Of a stretch of 64,000 nucleotides of DNA, positions 26,120-36,201 are shown one piece after another. Each line of letters starts with the position of its first letter. Position 1 is the first letter of the stretch. The stretch spans positions 551,558-615,557 of the forward strand of contig JAHBTS010000002.1 of NCBI GenBank assembly GCA_019638515.1. Direction: 5' to 3'. Below the pieces are notes generated by a model. The model was not told the origin of the DNA. It did no database searches and saw only the letters and a program-made list of their open reading frames with translations. The DNA comes from Chitinophagales bacterium (GTDB lineage: Bacteria; Bacteroidota; Bacteroidia; Chitinophagales; LD1). The position numbers were made by a program, and so were the translations under genes.

Positions 26120-27256
26120 ATGATAAGGCAATTTAATTTCCCAACAGTTATTCGTTTTGGAGCAGGTGCAGTAAACGAGCTTCCTGCTTACCTTTCTACC
26201 CATAAATTGAGCAAGCCGCTATTGGTTACCGACCCCAATGTGGCTCAACTTTCTTTCTTTAAAAAAATAGTAGAAAACCTTACGGCACAAGGTTTTAAGC
26301 CCGAGGTGTTTCACAACATTCACAAAAATCCTGTAAAAAGCGATGTGTATAACGGTACCGATGCTTTTGACCAAACCAACAGCGACTGTATTATTGGCGT
26401 GGGCGGAGGCGCAGCGCTGGATGTGGCGCGTGCCATTGTGTTGCGCGTAAACCACCGCGAAGAGCTTTTTAAATACGATGATTTAATTGGTGGCGATGTG
26501 TATGTAACCAACGATGTGCCACATTTTATTACCATACCAACCACTTCGGGCACAGGAAGCGAAGTGGGCAGAAGCGCCATTATTGCCGATGACGAAACCC
26601 ACCAAAAGAAGATTCTTTTTTCGCCCAAACTCTTGGCTAAAGTAGTTTTTGCCGACCCTGAACTTACATACGAACTACCTCCTTTTATTACCGCTGCCAC
26701 CGGTATGGATGCACTCACACACAACATGGAAGCATTCCTTGCCAAAAACTATCACCCCATTTGCGATGGAATAGCATTAGAAGGTATGAAACTTATTGCC
26801 GGAGCATTGGAGCAAGCGGTAAACAATCCTACTCCACAAAGCCGTGCCGATATGCTTTTAGGCTCCATGATGGGCGCTATTGCCTTCCAAAAAGGGCTGG
26901 GCGTGGTACACTCTTTGGCGCATCCGCTTTCGAGTTTGCTAGACACCCATCACGGCTTGGCAAATGCCGTAAATATTCCTTATGGTATGCAATTTAATAT
27001 TGCAGGATTTGAAGACCGTTTTGCACGCATGGCACAAACCATTGGCTTGCAAGAACACACAGGCGAAGCTGTAGTAAACTACTTGTTTGAATTAAATACC
27101 AAAGTTGGCATACCGCATAAGCTGCGCGATATTGGTGTAAAGCAAGAACATATAGAAACATTGGCAGACCTTGCCTTTGCAGATTTTGCACACCCCAATA
27201 ATCCTAAGCCTGTAAGCCGCGAAGATTTTAAAAGGTTATACGAAGAAGCATTGTAG
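26120..27256 (+). CDS. Iron-containing alcohol dehydrogenase
   Basis: A 378-residue type III alcohol dehydrogenase. The start at ATG 26120 (MIRQFNFPTVIRFGAG) matches the family N-terminus, and the 32 upstream codons open from 26024 are ignored. The NAD(P)-binding segment is DCIIGVGGGAALDVARA; TIPTTSGTGSEVGRSAI follows. Metal ligands fit an Asp in GMDALTHNMEAF with its His, and the His residues of GVVHSLAHPLSSLLDTHHGLAN. It stands alone with no partner gene; the alcohol or aldehyde substrate cannot be told. Confidence 0.92.
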   Translation: MIRQFNFPTVIRFGAGAVNELPAYLSTHKLSKPLLVTDPNVAQLSFFKKIVENLTAQGFKPEVFHNIHKNPVKSDVYNGTDAFDQTNSDCIIGVGGGAALDVARAIVLRVNHREELFKYDDLIGGDVYVTNDVPHFITIPTTSGTGSEVGRSAIIADDETHQKKILFSPKLLAKVVFADPELTYELPPFITAATGMDALTHNMEAFLAKNYHPICDGIALEGMKLIAGALEQAVNNPTPQSRADMLLGSMMGAIAFQKGLGVVHSLAHPLSSLLDTHHGLANAVNIPYGMQFNIAGFEDRFARMAQTIGLQEHTGEAVVNYLFELNTKVGIPHKLRDIGVKQEHIETLADLAFADFAHPNNPKPVSREDFKRLYEEAL

Positions 27257-27347
27257 CTTTCTTCCTTCACTTTTTTAAAAAAGCGTTTACAACCCAAACG
27301 GCACACAACTTGTTTGTATTACCTTCGATTTACTTCAATACATAAAA

Positions 27348-28118
27348 ATGAAAACTAAAGAAGAAATAGTAAACAATTGGCTGCCACGCTATACCGGTAT
27401 GGAATTGGCAGATTTTGGACAATATATCCTGCTCACCAATTTCAATAATTATGTAAAAAAGTTTGCACTCTGGCATGATGTAAAAATTATTGGCGAAGAC
27501 CGCCCCATGCAATGTGCCACTGCCGATGGCATTACCATTATTAACTTTGGCATGGGCAGCCCCAATGCAGCCACTATCATGGATTTACTTTCTGCCATTG
27601 CACCCAAAGCCGTATTATTTTTAGGCAAATGTGGCGGACTAAAAAAGAAAAATGAAATTGGAGATTTAATACTTCCCATTGCAGCCATAAGAGGCGAAGG
27701 AACCGGGCACGATTATTTTCCCAGCGAAGTGCCTGCATTGCCTGCCTTTGCGTTGCAAAAGGCTATTTCAACCACCATTCGCGAACACGAAAAAGACTAT
27801 TGGACCGGTACTGTTTACACTACCAACCGAAGGGTGTGGGAATGGGACGAAAAGTTTAAAGACTACCTGCGCGAAATTAGAGCAATGGCTATAGATATGG
27901 AAACTGCTACCGTCTTTATCACCGCCTTTAAAAACGAAATTCCGGCAGGTGCATTGCTGCTGGTAAGCGACCAACCCATGATTCCCGAAGGTGTAAAAAC
28001 CGATGCCAGCGACAGCAGCGTTACCAAAAACTATGTAGATGAGCATTTGCGTATTGGCATAGATTCAATTAAGCAACTCATCAATAATGGTGCTACCGTA
28101 AAGCATTTAAGATTTTAA
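27348..28118 (+). CDS. AMP nucleosidase (PNP/UDP family)
   Basis: A 256-residue nucleoside phosphorylase-fold hydrolase of the kind annotated as AMP nucleosidase in Bacteroidota, which cleaves AMP to adenine and ribose 5-phosphate. Visible motifs are TIINFGMGSPNAATIMDLL, the family segment VLFLGKCGGLKKKNEIGD, RGEGTGHDYFP and the catalytic AIDMETATVF with the conserved Met-Glu, and LLLVSDQPM near the end. It is a short form lacking the N-terminal regulatory domain of the enterobacterial Amn. It is followed 35 bases later by an ABC permease, perhaps by chance. Confidence 0.88.
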   Translation: MKTKEEIVNNWLPRYTGMELADFGQYILLTNFNNYVKKFALWHDVKIIGEDRPMQCATADGITIINFGMGSPNAATIMDLLSAIAPKAVLFLGKCGGLKKKNEIGDLILPIAAIRGEGTGHDYFPSEVPALPAFALQKAISTTIREHEKDYWTGTVYTTNRRVWEWDEKFKDYLREIRAMAIDMETATVFITAFKNEIPAGALLLVSDQPMIPEGVKTDASDSSVTKNYVDEHLRIGIDSIKQLINNGATVKHLRF

Positions 28119-28153
28119 CTGCCGCCTTACACCTCTTTATTTAATTCTCAATT

Positions 28154-29398
28154 TTGAATTTACACGAAAATATCCGCTTGGCGCTCCGCTCTATTCAAAG
28201 CAATATGCTTAGAACGGTGCTTACGCTGCTTATTATTTCGTTTGGAATAATGGCACTCATTGGCATACTCACTGCCACCGACGGCATAAAAGAAAGTATG
28301 ATTCAAAATTTTAAACAAATGGGTAGCAATACTTTTGGAATTAGAAACGAAGGTTTTATTAAAAGAGGTGGCGGACCAAAAGAAGGAGGCAAAAGAGAAA
28401 AAGCAGAAAACCCATATATTTCTCCGCAGCAGGCCGTGCAGTTTGCCAAGACATTCAAATATCCTGCCACCATTTCGCTCTCATGGATGGCACAAGGCAG
28501 CGTAACCGTTAAGCACGAATCGTACAAAACCAATCCCAATGTGCGCGTGTGGGGTGTGGACGAAAATTATTTAAAAGTGAGCGGTTTAAACATTGGCAAA
28601 GGCAGAAATTTCACTAAAGCAGAAGTAGAAAACGGGCAATTAGTAGCCATTGTAGGAAAAGATGTAATTGCAAAAGTATTTAGACCCGGAGACAATATTA
28701 TTGGTGAATTCATTAGCCTCGGCAGCAACAAAGTTCGCATTATTGGATTACAGGCAGCCAAAGGTTCCAGCCAGGGCGGCACCGATAACCAAATACTGCT
28801 TCCCTACCCCACCGCACGAAGATTCTATCCTTCAGAAAATGCCAATTTTATTGTAAACGTAATGACCCAAAGCACCGAAGAATTAGACATAGCCATAGAC
28901 GAAGCCATTGGCGCCATGCGCAATATCCGAAAGCTAAACGTGGCCGATGAAAACGATTTTGAAATTGCCAAAAGCGAACGCCTTGCCAATAAAATATTAG
29001 ACCAACTGAAATCTGTAAAATATGCCACCATTATTATTGGTATTCTAACCCTGCTGAGTGCAGGTATTGGACTGATGAATATTATGCTTGTAAGCGTAAA
29101 TGAACGCACACGCGAAATTGGTATCAGCAAGGCCATTGGAGCAACCAAGCGCATTATTAGAATACAGTTTCTTACCGAAGCCATTGTTATTTGCCAAATT
29201 GGAGGCGTAATTGGCATTATAGTTGGCGTTATGCTGGGCAATGTGGTAAGTTTAATTACGCAAAGCGGCTTTGTGTTTCCATGGGTTTGGGTGTTATCCG
29301 GCATTGTGTTTACCTTTATTGTTGGACTTGCAGCCGGCCTGTATCCGGCAATTAAAGCTTCTAACTTAGATCCGGTAGAAGCGCTGCGATATGAATAA
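28154..29398 (+). CDS. MacB/FtsX-type ABC transporter permease
   Basis: A 414-residue permease with one N-terminal helix (VLTLLIISFGIMALIGILT), a large periplasmic MacB-like core domain (about residues 45-270) and three C-terminal helices, the last ending in the typical AGLYPAIKASNLDPVEALRYE. The start is TTG: MNLHENIRLALRSIQSNMLRT matches the family N-terminus and no ATG is available before the helix. Partners would be an ATPase (MacB-type NBD) and a membrane-fusion protein, but neither is adjacent; a TolC-type protein is encoded about 2.2 kb further. Export of a lipopeptide, lipoprotein or small molecule is possible. The gene is 2 bases from recG. Confidence 0.88.
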   Translation: MNLHENIRLALRSIQSNMLRTVLTLLIISFGIMALIGILTATDGIKESMIQNFKQMGSNTFGIRNEGFIKRGGGPKEGGKREKAENPYISPQQAVQFAKTFKYPATISLSWMAQGSVTVKHESYKTNPNVRVWGVDENYLKVSGLNIGKGRNFTKAEVENGQLVAIVGKDVIAKVFRPGDNIIGEFISLGSNKVRIIGLQAAKGSSQGGTDNQILLPYPTARRFYPSENANFIVNVMTQSTEELDIAIDEAIGAMRNIRKLNVADENDFEIAKSERLANKILDQLKSVKYATIIIGILTLLSAGIGLMNIMLVSVNERTREIGISKAIGATKRIIRIQFLTEAIVICQIGGVIGIIVGVMLGNVVSLITQSGFVFPWVWVLSGIVFTFIVGLAAGLYPAIKASNLDPVEALRYE

Positions 29399-29400
29399 TC

Positions 29401-31509
29401 ATGAAAAGTGTATTTCTTTCTTCAGCCATTGAATACCTAAAAGGTGTAGGTCCGCAACGCGGAGAAATACTGCGCAAGCATTTAAACATTCATACCTGTG
29501 GCGATTTATTAGATTTTTTTCCTTTTAGATACATAGACCGCTCTGTAATTAACCGTATTGCCGATATTACCGAGCACACTCAGTTTATTCAACTGAAAGG
29601 TACTATAAGCCATGCCAAAATTGTGGGCGACAAACGTGCCAAAAGATTGGTTGCCAAGTTTACCGATGCCAGCGGAAGCATAGATTTAGTATGGTTTCAA
29701 AGCGTAGATTGGATACTAAAAACCATTAACCCAAACGTGCCGTATTTAATTTTTGGCAAGCCGCAACTATTTAAAAACACTTTCAATATTCCGCATCCGG
29801 ATATTGAACCATTGCAACAACAAGCGCCCAACGAAGCAGGAAAAGGACTACAACCCGTTTACTCTTCTACCGAAACCTTGCGCAAGCGCTACTTAGATTC
29901 TAAAGGAATTCAAAAACTAACGCAGCAATTAGTAACCCAACTTTCAGAAAACGATTTGCCGGAATTTTTACCGTCTCCTATACTGCATGCCCAAAAACTG
30001 CTTAGCCGCTTCGCAGCCTATAAAAACATACACTACCCAACCAACGAAAGCATACTCTTTGCCGCAAAGCAGCGTTTAAAATTCGAGGAGCTTTTTTTGC
30101 TTCAACTCAAATTGCAAAAGCAAAAATCGGTGCGGATTGCAAGCTCCAAAGGCTTTGTATTTCCCTCGCTCGGTAAGTTCTTCAATAATTTTTACACACA
30201 GCATTTGCCATTTAAACTTACGGGCGCACAAGAAAGAGTGCTTAAAGAAATAAGGCGCGATACTTTAAGCGGAAAACAAATGAACCGCCTGCTGCAAGGC
30301 GATGTTGGCAGCGGCAAAACCATGGTGGCACTTATTACCATGCTCATGGCGTTGGATAATGGTTTCCAAGCATGCCTGCTAGCACCCACCGAAATTTTGG
30401 CAAGCCAACATTACGAAGGCATTGCCGCCTTGCTAAAGCCACTTGGCATTCATGTGGCTTTACTTACAGGAAGTACCAAAACCGCTGCACGCAAAGCCAT
30501 ACTCGCCAATCTTAAAGAAGGAACTTTTCAAATAGCTATTGGCACACATGCACTGCTGGAAGATACCGTTCAATTCAACAACCTAGGCATGGCTATTATT
30601 GATGAGCAACACCGATTTGGTGTGGCACAACGTGCAAAGCTATGGGCAAAAAATATACAGCCGCCACATGTATTGGTAATGACGGCAACCCCCATTCCTC
30701 GCACACTCGCCATGACGGTTTATGGCGATTTAGATGTGAGTGTAATCAATGAATTGCCACCCGGCAGAAAACCCGTAAAAACCGTACACCGAACAGAAAA
30801 TTCGCGCACAGCCGTATTCAATTTTTTAAAAGAAGAAATTGCCAAAGGCAGGCAGATTTATGTTGTGTTTCCACTTATTGAAGAAAACGAAGAAATGGAT
30901 TTGAAAAGCCTGATGGAGGGATTTGAATCTGTTTCGCGTTGGTTCCCGCTACCCGAATATGCCGTGAGTGTGGTACACGGCAAAATGCCACCCGCCACTA
31001 AAGACTACGAAATGCAGCGTTTTGTACGTGGCGAAACCGATATTATGGTTGCCACCACCGTAATAGAGGTGGGCGTGAATGTGCCCAATGCATCGGTAAT
31101 GATTATTGAAAATGCAGAGCGCTTTGGCTTATCGCAACTACACCAATTGCGTGGCAGAGTTGGCAGAGGAGCCGAACAATCTTTTTGCATTTTAATGACC
31201 AACGAAAAAATAAGCCATACCGCACAGCAGCGGCTAAAAGTAATGTGCCATACCAACGATGGATTTGTAATTGCAGAAGAAGATTTGCGCCTGCGCGGAC
31301 CTGGCGAAATTGACGGTACCCGCCAAAGTGGCGATATTGCACTAAAAATTGCCGACCTGGTTCAAGACACTGCACTACTCGAAGCTGCACGCCAAGCAGC
31401 CACTACAATTATTGAAACAGACCCAATGCTCCAACAACCCGAAAACACTGCGCTTCATACATATTTGCAAACTATGAACAACCAAGCTATATGGTCGAAA
31501 ATATCGTGA
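29401..31509 (+). CDS. recG: ATP-dependent DNA helicase RecG
   Basis: A 702-residue superfamily 2 helicase that remodels stalled forks and branched recombination intermediates. An N-terminal wedge/OB domain (about residues 15-150) begins with AIEYLKGVGPQRGEILRK. Helicase motifs include Walker A GDVGSGKTMVAL (about 300), AIIDEQHRFGV (about 400), MTATPIPRTLAM, and the C-terminal TTVIEVGVNVPNA and QLRGRVGRG. The full length is present. It begins 2 bases after the ABC permease stop. Confidence 0.97.
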   Translation: MKSVFLSSAIEYLKGVGPQRGEILRKHLNIHTCGDLLDFFPFRYIDRSVINRIADITEHTQFIQLKGTISHAKIVGDKRAKRLVAKFTDASGSIDLVWFQSVDWILKTINPNVPYLIFGKPQLFKNTFNIPHPDIEPLQQQAPNEAGKGLQPVYSSTETLRKRYLDSKGIQKLTQQLVTQLSENDLPEFLPSPILHAQKLLSRFAAYKNIHYPTNESILFAAKQRLKFEELFLLQLKLQKQKSVRIASSKGFVFPSLGKFFNNFYTQHLPFKLTGAQERVLKEIRRDTLSGKQMNRLLQGDVGSGKTMVALITMLMALDNGFQACLLAPTEILASQHYEGIAALLKPLGIHVALLTGSTKTAARKAILANLKEGTFQIAIGTHALLEDTVQFNNLGMAIIDEQHRFGVAQRAKLWAKNIQPPHVLVMTATPIPRTLAMTVYGDLDVSVINELPPGRKPVKTVHRTENSRTAVFNFLKEEIAKGRQIYVVFPLIEENEEMDLKSLMEGFESVSRWFPLPEYAVSVVHGKMPPATKDYEMQRFVRGETDIMVATTVIEVGVNVPNASVMIIENAERFGLSQLHQLRGRVGRGAEQSFCILMTNEKISHTAQQRLKVMCHTNDGFVIAEEDLRLRGPGEIDGTRQSGDIALKIADLVQDTALLEAARQAATTIIETDPMLQQPENTALHTYLQTMNNQAIWSKIS

Positions 31510-31611
31510 TGGCAGTTTCTTGGTTTTCGGCTTAACCTTACTTTCTTTCAACTCACAGCAATTGCTTTCTATGAACCTACATATTCTTTTCCTTTGCCAA
31601 AATTTTCATTC

Positions 31612-32934
31612 ATGAAACACTGCTTTCTGCTACTCCTTTCCATTGCTATAAATATTGCGCTTTGCGCACAACAGTCGTTTACATTAGAGCAAGCCATTGC
31701 GTATGCCATGCAGCAAGCACCAAGCTTTCAAAACAATAAAATAGACAGGCAACTGGCAGCATCGCGCCATTTTGAAAGTATTACCAAATACCTGCCCAAA
31801 GTAAATGGCAACGCAGAATACAGAAACAATTTAAACCTAGCGGTAAATCAAATTCCCGCAGAGTTTTTTGGCGGCAAACCCGGAGAATTCAAAGACATAA
31901 AATTTGGAGTAAAATACAACTCCTCCGCAGGATTGGATTTCTCACAACCTATTATTGATGCCGGAACCATTGGCGATATTCTTTACAGCAAAGAGGGAAA
32001 GCTGCTGAGCGAGTATCAAATACAGCAAGCTACAATTGAACTAAAAGCCAATGTTACCAAGGCGTATTACAATGCCCAACTCAATGCCAAAAAAGTAGAA
32101 AAAGCCAATAAAACTGCTGAGCGCAATCAAAAAATACACCAAGAAGCCCAAGTAAAATTCAACAACCAACATGCTACCAAAACCGATGTAAACCGAGCTT
32201 ATTTAAACTGGCAGCAAGCTATGTACCAACAGCAATTGGCAACCGATTTGCTCCAGCAATCAACCTTGGCACTAATGCAGCAAATTGGCTTCCCGCTAAA
32301 TCAAAAATTAGAAATTGCAGATAAACTTCCGCTACACTTTAATACCGATACTGTAATTCAATTAGCAGAAAATTCAACCGTTTTTTCATCGCGCATTGAA
32401 TATAAAATCGAGCAACAGCAGGCGCAACTCAACCATTGGCAAATACGCAAAATAAATTTGCAATATGCACCCGGCATCTCATTTTTCGGTTATGTAGGCG
32501 GGCAAGGATTCTCAAACGATGCTAATGTGTTTGCTTCAAAATGGAACCAGGTTTCGTATGTTGGTTTACGTTTGGCTATGCCGATATTCGATGGTTTACA
32601 AAAGGCCACCTTGGTACAGCAGCAAAAACTACAATTAAAAAAGAGCAACAACAACCTACGCCAAATTGAACAAACTGTAAACTACCAACTGCAATCTTCG
32701 GCATTAAGCCTTGCCAATACGGCTCGAAACGTAAAAGTTCAAGAACAAAACATGGCACTTGCCGAAGAAATTTTAAGCGATGTAAAAGTACGTTACGAAA
32801 ATGCTTTTGCTACCTACCAAGAAGTATTGGATGCAGAAAATGTACTAAAAGATGCCGAGGTACTTTACTTTACGGCACTGCACGATTACTTGGTTGCCGA
32901 AGTGGAATGGAAAAAAGCAAACGGAAAACTGTAA
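31612..32934 (+). CDS. TolC family outer-membrane efflux protein
   Basis: A 440-residue protein with a signal peptide (MKHCFLLLLSIAINIALCAQ) and two repeats of the outer membrane efflux protein fold: long helices such as residues 140-215 and 335-420 interrupted by barrel strands, ending with LHDYLVAEVEWKKANGKL. The start is ATG 31612; a TTG at 31594 is in frame but outside the signal. It should form the outer-membrane duct for a type I or tripartite pump. No inner-membrane pump or adaptor gene follows; the nearest candidate is the MacB-type permease upstream of recG. Confidence 0.9.
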   Translation: MKHCFLLLLSIAINIALCAQQSFTLEQAIAYAMQQAPSFQNNKIDRQLAASRHFESITKYLPKVNGNAEYRNNLNLAVNQIPAEFFGGKPGEFKDIKFGVKYNSSAGLDFSQPIIDAGTIGDILYSKEGKLLSEYQIQQATIELKANVTKAYYNAQLNAKKVEKANKTAERNQKIHQEAQVKFNNQHATKTDVNRAYLNWQQAMYQQQLATDLLQQSTLALMQQIGFPLNQKLEIADKLPLHFNTDTVIQLAENSTVFSSRIEYKIEQQQAQLNHWQIRKINLQYAPGISFFGYVGGQGFSNDANVFASKWNQVSYVGLRLAMPIFDGLQKATLVQQQKLQLKKSNNNLRQIEQTVNYQLQSSALSLANTARNVKVQEQNMALAEEILSDVKVRYENAFATYQEVLDAENVLKDAEVLYFTALHDYLVAEVEWKKANGKL

Positions 32935-32939
32935 ACGCA

Positions 32940-34196
32940 CTACAGCGCCTTAACGTAATAATCGCGGTTTAAAATATAATGAACCGTAAGCCATATTACA
33001 CAAGTAATTCCTGCGGCCACCGATATTCCGAGCATTACACTAAACCAGTTTATATGCCAATACCAATAGTAGGTATTTAGGCTTAAAACTATAGCCGTTA
33101 CACGCAAATACTCTGCTGTCCAAATCCATTTTTTACCTTCGAAAATACCTCCAATAATTAGCATAGAGCTAAAAATTACACTCGTAAAAACCAGTCTGTA
33201 AAAAATAGATACATTTTCGAAATGATACATAAATGTTACCGAGCCGCACAACACAACAGCAAATTGAATAGCTGCATACCACCTTAAATTGGTAGCCACA
33301 TCTTTATTGTACTTAGTATAAGTAGCTTTATCTACTTCAGCTGGCGCTTGAAAACCACCTGCATTTTCAGGCTGCCAACCCGGTTTAGCAAACAAAATTC
33401 TTACTTTATCTTTAAATGAAGTAAAGCCGGTTGCCTTATTCCAAAGTTCAACATAGTAATGTACATTAGCCCAAAGGGGATTCCAACTTTTTAGCGGAGT
33501 GGTAATACCGTAAGTAATTTCATTGGCAACTTCTTCCTCTTTAAAAGTTCCAAACATTCTATCCCAAATAATAAAAATGCCACCGTGGTTTTTATCAATA
33601 TACTTTGGATCGCGCGAATGGTGCACTCTATGGTGCGAAGGCGTATTAAACACAAACTCAAACCAACGAGGCAATTTACCAACCATTTTTGTGTGAATCC
33701 AAAACTGCCCAATAGTTTGTATCGCAGCAGCAGCACCAAAAGTTAGAGGCGAAAAACCCAATAGCGGCAAAGGCAAAAACAGAAAAAACGCCAACAAATT
33801 ATGAAACCACGACTGGCGCAATGCCACACTCAAATTGTACTCCTCGCTTTGGTGGTGAACCACATGCGCTCCCCAGAATAAATTCACCTCGTGCCCCCAT
33901 CTGTGTGCCCAATAAAAAATAAAATCATACACTACCACACACAGCAAAATACTCCACCAAGTTGTAGGAATACTAATAAGCCGAATATTATCATAAATAA
34001 GAACAAACAAGCCCAACAGCAACACCTTGCTAAACAAATTAAAAACCTGCTGCCCAATGCCAATGAGCAAATTGTTTACCGTATCGTTTAAGCGATACAA
34101 CTTTAAATGTTTCCGTTTACCAAGCCAGTATTCAACTGCAATGCTTAATAAGAAAAAAGGAATGGCGATTAAGATATAAACAGCCTGCATATACAC
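32940..34196 (-). CDS. Sterol desaturase / fatty acid hydroxylase superfamily membrane enzyme
   Basis: A 418-residue di-iron membrane oxygenase. The His boxes are HRWGH (about residue 98), HVVHHQSEEYN (about 110) and HHRVHHSRDPKYIDKNHGG (about 182). Several transmembrane helices flank them, and an added C-terminal region has about four more helices. Members hydroxylate or desaturate lipids such as sterols, fatty acids or carotenoids; the substrate here is unknown. An alternative ATG at 34190 removes two residues. It is convergent with the TolC gene, 5 bases apart, with no obvious terminator between. Confidence 0.9.
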   Translation of the reverse strand: MYMQAVYILIAIPFFLLSIAVEYWLGKRKHLKLYRLNDTVNNLLIGIGQQVFNLFSKVLLLGLFVLIYDNIRLISIPTTWWSILLCVVVYDFIFYWAHRWGHEVNLFWGAHVVHHQSEEYNLSVALRQSWFHNLLAFFLFLPLPLLGFSPLTFGAAAAIQTIGQFWIHTKMVGKLPRWFEFVFNTPSHHRVHHSRDPKYIDKNHGGIFIIWDRMFGTFKEEEVANEITYGITTPLKSWNPLWANVHYYVELWNKATGFTSFKDKVRILFAKPGWQPENAGGFQAPAEVDKATYTKYNKDVATNLRWYAAIQFAVVLCGSVTFMYHFENVSIFYRLVFTSVIFSSMLIIGGIFEGKKWIWTAEYLRVTAIVLSLNTYYWYWHINWFSVMLGISVAAGITCVIWLTVHYILNRDYYVKAL

Positions 34197-34401
34197 CCAC
34201 TTTAATTTGAAATATTAACTGCGCTTCTAAAGTAAAAATACAAACGCAACATGCAAAATCTTTAAACACATTTATGCCTACATAAAAAACAAGGCAAGCC
34301 AGCGCCTCCACACCAACAATAAATAACAATTGCCCATCAAACAAAATAGTAAAAACAACTTTCATCTTTGGCTGCCGCTATTACTTTTGCACCTCCATTT
34401 T

Positions 34402-34887
34402 ATGAGTATAACTATAAGAGAAGCAACTAAAGAAGATGTACCCGCCATGCTGCTGCTAATTAAGGAACTGGCAGCTTATGAGCGCGAACCCGAAGCCGTA
34501 ATAAATTCCGAAGCCATGATGCTCGAAGACGGCTTTGGCACAAACTCTATTTACAAAGCCTTTGTAGCTACCATAAACCATACAGTTGTAGGCATTGCAC
34601 TTTACTATACTGCTTACTCAACTTGGAAAGGAAAAATTTTGTACTTAGACGATATTGTGGTTACACAAAGCCAAAGGCGTTCCGGCATTGGCAAGCAGCT
34701 TATTCACAACGTTTTAAAAAAAGCTCACCAGCAAGGTGTAAACCAAATTCGCTGGCAAGTATTGGAGTGGAATACACCAGCCATTGAATTCTATAAAAAA
34801 ATAGGCGTAGAATTCGATGCACAATGGATTAACTGCCGTATGAGTAAAGAAACCATTGCAAACTATATTGGCAATTCAAATTATTAA
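34402..34887 (+). CDS. GNAT family N-acetyltransferase, SSAT-like
   Basis: A 161-residue acetyl-CoA-dependent transferase. The start at ATG 34402 (MSITIREATKEDVPAML) fits GNAT N-termini; the open frame from 34330 does not. The acetyl-CoA loop is QSQRRSGIGKQLI (Q/RxxGxG/A) after YLDDIVVT, and WEVLEWN-like WQVLEWNTPAIEFYKKIG follows. The pattern resembles spermidine/diamine acetyltransferases and aminoalkylphosphonate-type GNATs. A TACTTTTG promoter-like box sits just upstream of the start (about 34382), without a clear -33 partner. The aspartate kinase gene follows 37 bases later. Confidence 0.88.
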   Translation: MSITIREATKEDVPAMLLLIKELAAYEREPEAVINSEAMMLEDGFGTNSIYKAFVATINHTVVGIALYYTAYSTWKGKILYLDDIVVTQSQRRSGIGKQLIHNVLKKAHQQGVNQIRWQVLEWNTPAIEFYKKIGVEFDAQWINCRMSKETIANYIGNSNY

Positions 34888-34924
34888 AAAACAACAGCAA
34901 GCAATCATAAATTTCACAACAACA

Positions 34925-36190
34925 ATGAACGTTTACAAATTTGGAGGAGCATCGGTAAAAGATGCCGCAGCAGTAAGAAATGTAATTAAAATCCTGGGCG
35001 AAAATCCCGGAAACAACAAGGTAGTTGTTATCTCTGCTATGGGAAAAACCACCAACGATTTAGAAGCCGTAATCAACACCTATTATGCAGGAAACGAAGA
35101 ATGGAAAAACCTGCTCCATACTGTTTTCGAAAAACACCTTGCCATCATCAACGAATTGTTTGACACCCAAAAAGAAGAAGTAATCAATGCCGTGAAACTA
35201 ATTACAGATAAAACGGCTGAATTTTTATCACACAACAATTCGCGTCATTACAACTTTATTTACGACCAAGTAGTAAGCATTGGCGAATATATTTCTACCA
35301 CCATTGTAAGCCATTTTGCCAACAAAGAAGGTTTAAAAAACACCCTGCTCGATGCCAAAGACTGCGTGTTTACAGACAATGCTTATACCGAAGGAAAAAT
35401 AGACTGGCGCAAAACCGAAAAAGCCATTCCCGAAAAAGTACAACTCCTCACACAGCAAGGTTTCATTATCACACAAGGTTTTGTAGGTTGCACACCCGAA
35501 GATTTCACCACCACTTTAGGGCGCGAAGGTTCCGATTACACCGCTGCCATTTTTTCCTACGCACTCAATGCAGAGCGTATGACCGTTTGGAAAGATGTAG
35601 AAGGAATTATGAATGCCGACCCAAAAGAATTTCCCGAAGCACAATTTATTAGCGAACTCTCCTACCACGAAGCCATAGAAATGACTTACTATGGCGCAAG
35701 CGTAATACACCCAAAAACCATTAAACCCATACAGAATAAAAATATCCCGCTCGAAGTTCGCTCCTTTGTAAACTCCGCTAAACGCGGCTCTGTTATTAGC
35801 GCCAATGCCAACAGTAATTTCCTGCCGCCTGTAATTATTAAAAAGAAACAGCAGGTACTGCTATCCTTCACCGTAAAAGATTTTTCCTTTATAGCAGAAG
35901 ACCATTTAAGCATTCTCTTTACCAAATTTGCCGAACACCGCCTGCGCATCAATATGATGCAAAACCAAGCCATCAGTTTTAGTGTGGCAGTAGATTTTAA
36001 ACGCGAAAAAATAGACAATGTAATAGAAGAACTTTCAAACGATTTCTCCATTACAAGAAACGAAAACCTTACACTGCTCACCATCCGCCATTACAACGAA
36101 AGCATTGTAAATAAACTTACCAGCGGAAAAGATATTTTGCTCCGCCAACTATCGCGCACTACCTTGCAACTGCTGTTGCGCGAAATCTAA
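34925..36190 (+). CDS. Aspartate kinase, monofunctional
   Basis: A 421-residue enzyme that phosphorylates L-aspartate at the head of the Lys/Thr/Met pathway. The N-terminus MNVYKFGGASVKDAAAV carries the KFGG substrate loop, which fixes the start at ATG 34925. LGREGSDYTAAIFSYAL and VWKDVEGIMNADPKEFPEA are the catalytic-core motifs, and ACT-type regulatory domains follow (from about residue 300). The regulatory part is weakly conserved (FTVKDFSFIAEDHLSILF), so feedback control cannot be predicted. It is 11 bases upstream of uvrB. Confidence 0.93.
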   Translation: MNVYKFGGASVKDAAAVRNVIKILGENPGNNKVVVISAMGKTTNDLEAVINTYYAGNEEWKNLLHTVFEKHLAIINELFDTQKEEVINAVKLITDKTAEFLSHNNSRHYNFIYDQVVSIGEYISTTIVSHFANKEGLKNTLLDAKDCVFTDNAYTEGKIDWRKTEKAIPEKVQLLTQQGFIITQGFVGCTPEDFTTTLGREGSDYTAAIFSYALNAERMTVWKDVEGIMNADPKEFPEAQFISELSYHEAIEMTYYGASVIHPKTIKPIQNKNIPLEVRSFVNSAKRGSVISANANSNFLPPVIIKKKQQVLLSFTVKDFSFIAEDHLSILFTKFAEHRLRINMMQNQAISFSVAVDFKREKIDNVIEELSNDFSITRNENLTLLTIRHYNESIVNKLTSGKDILLRQLSRTTLQLLLREI

Positions 36191-36201
36191 AACCACTGTT
36201 T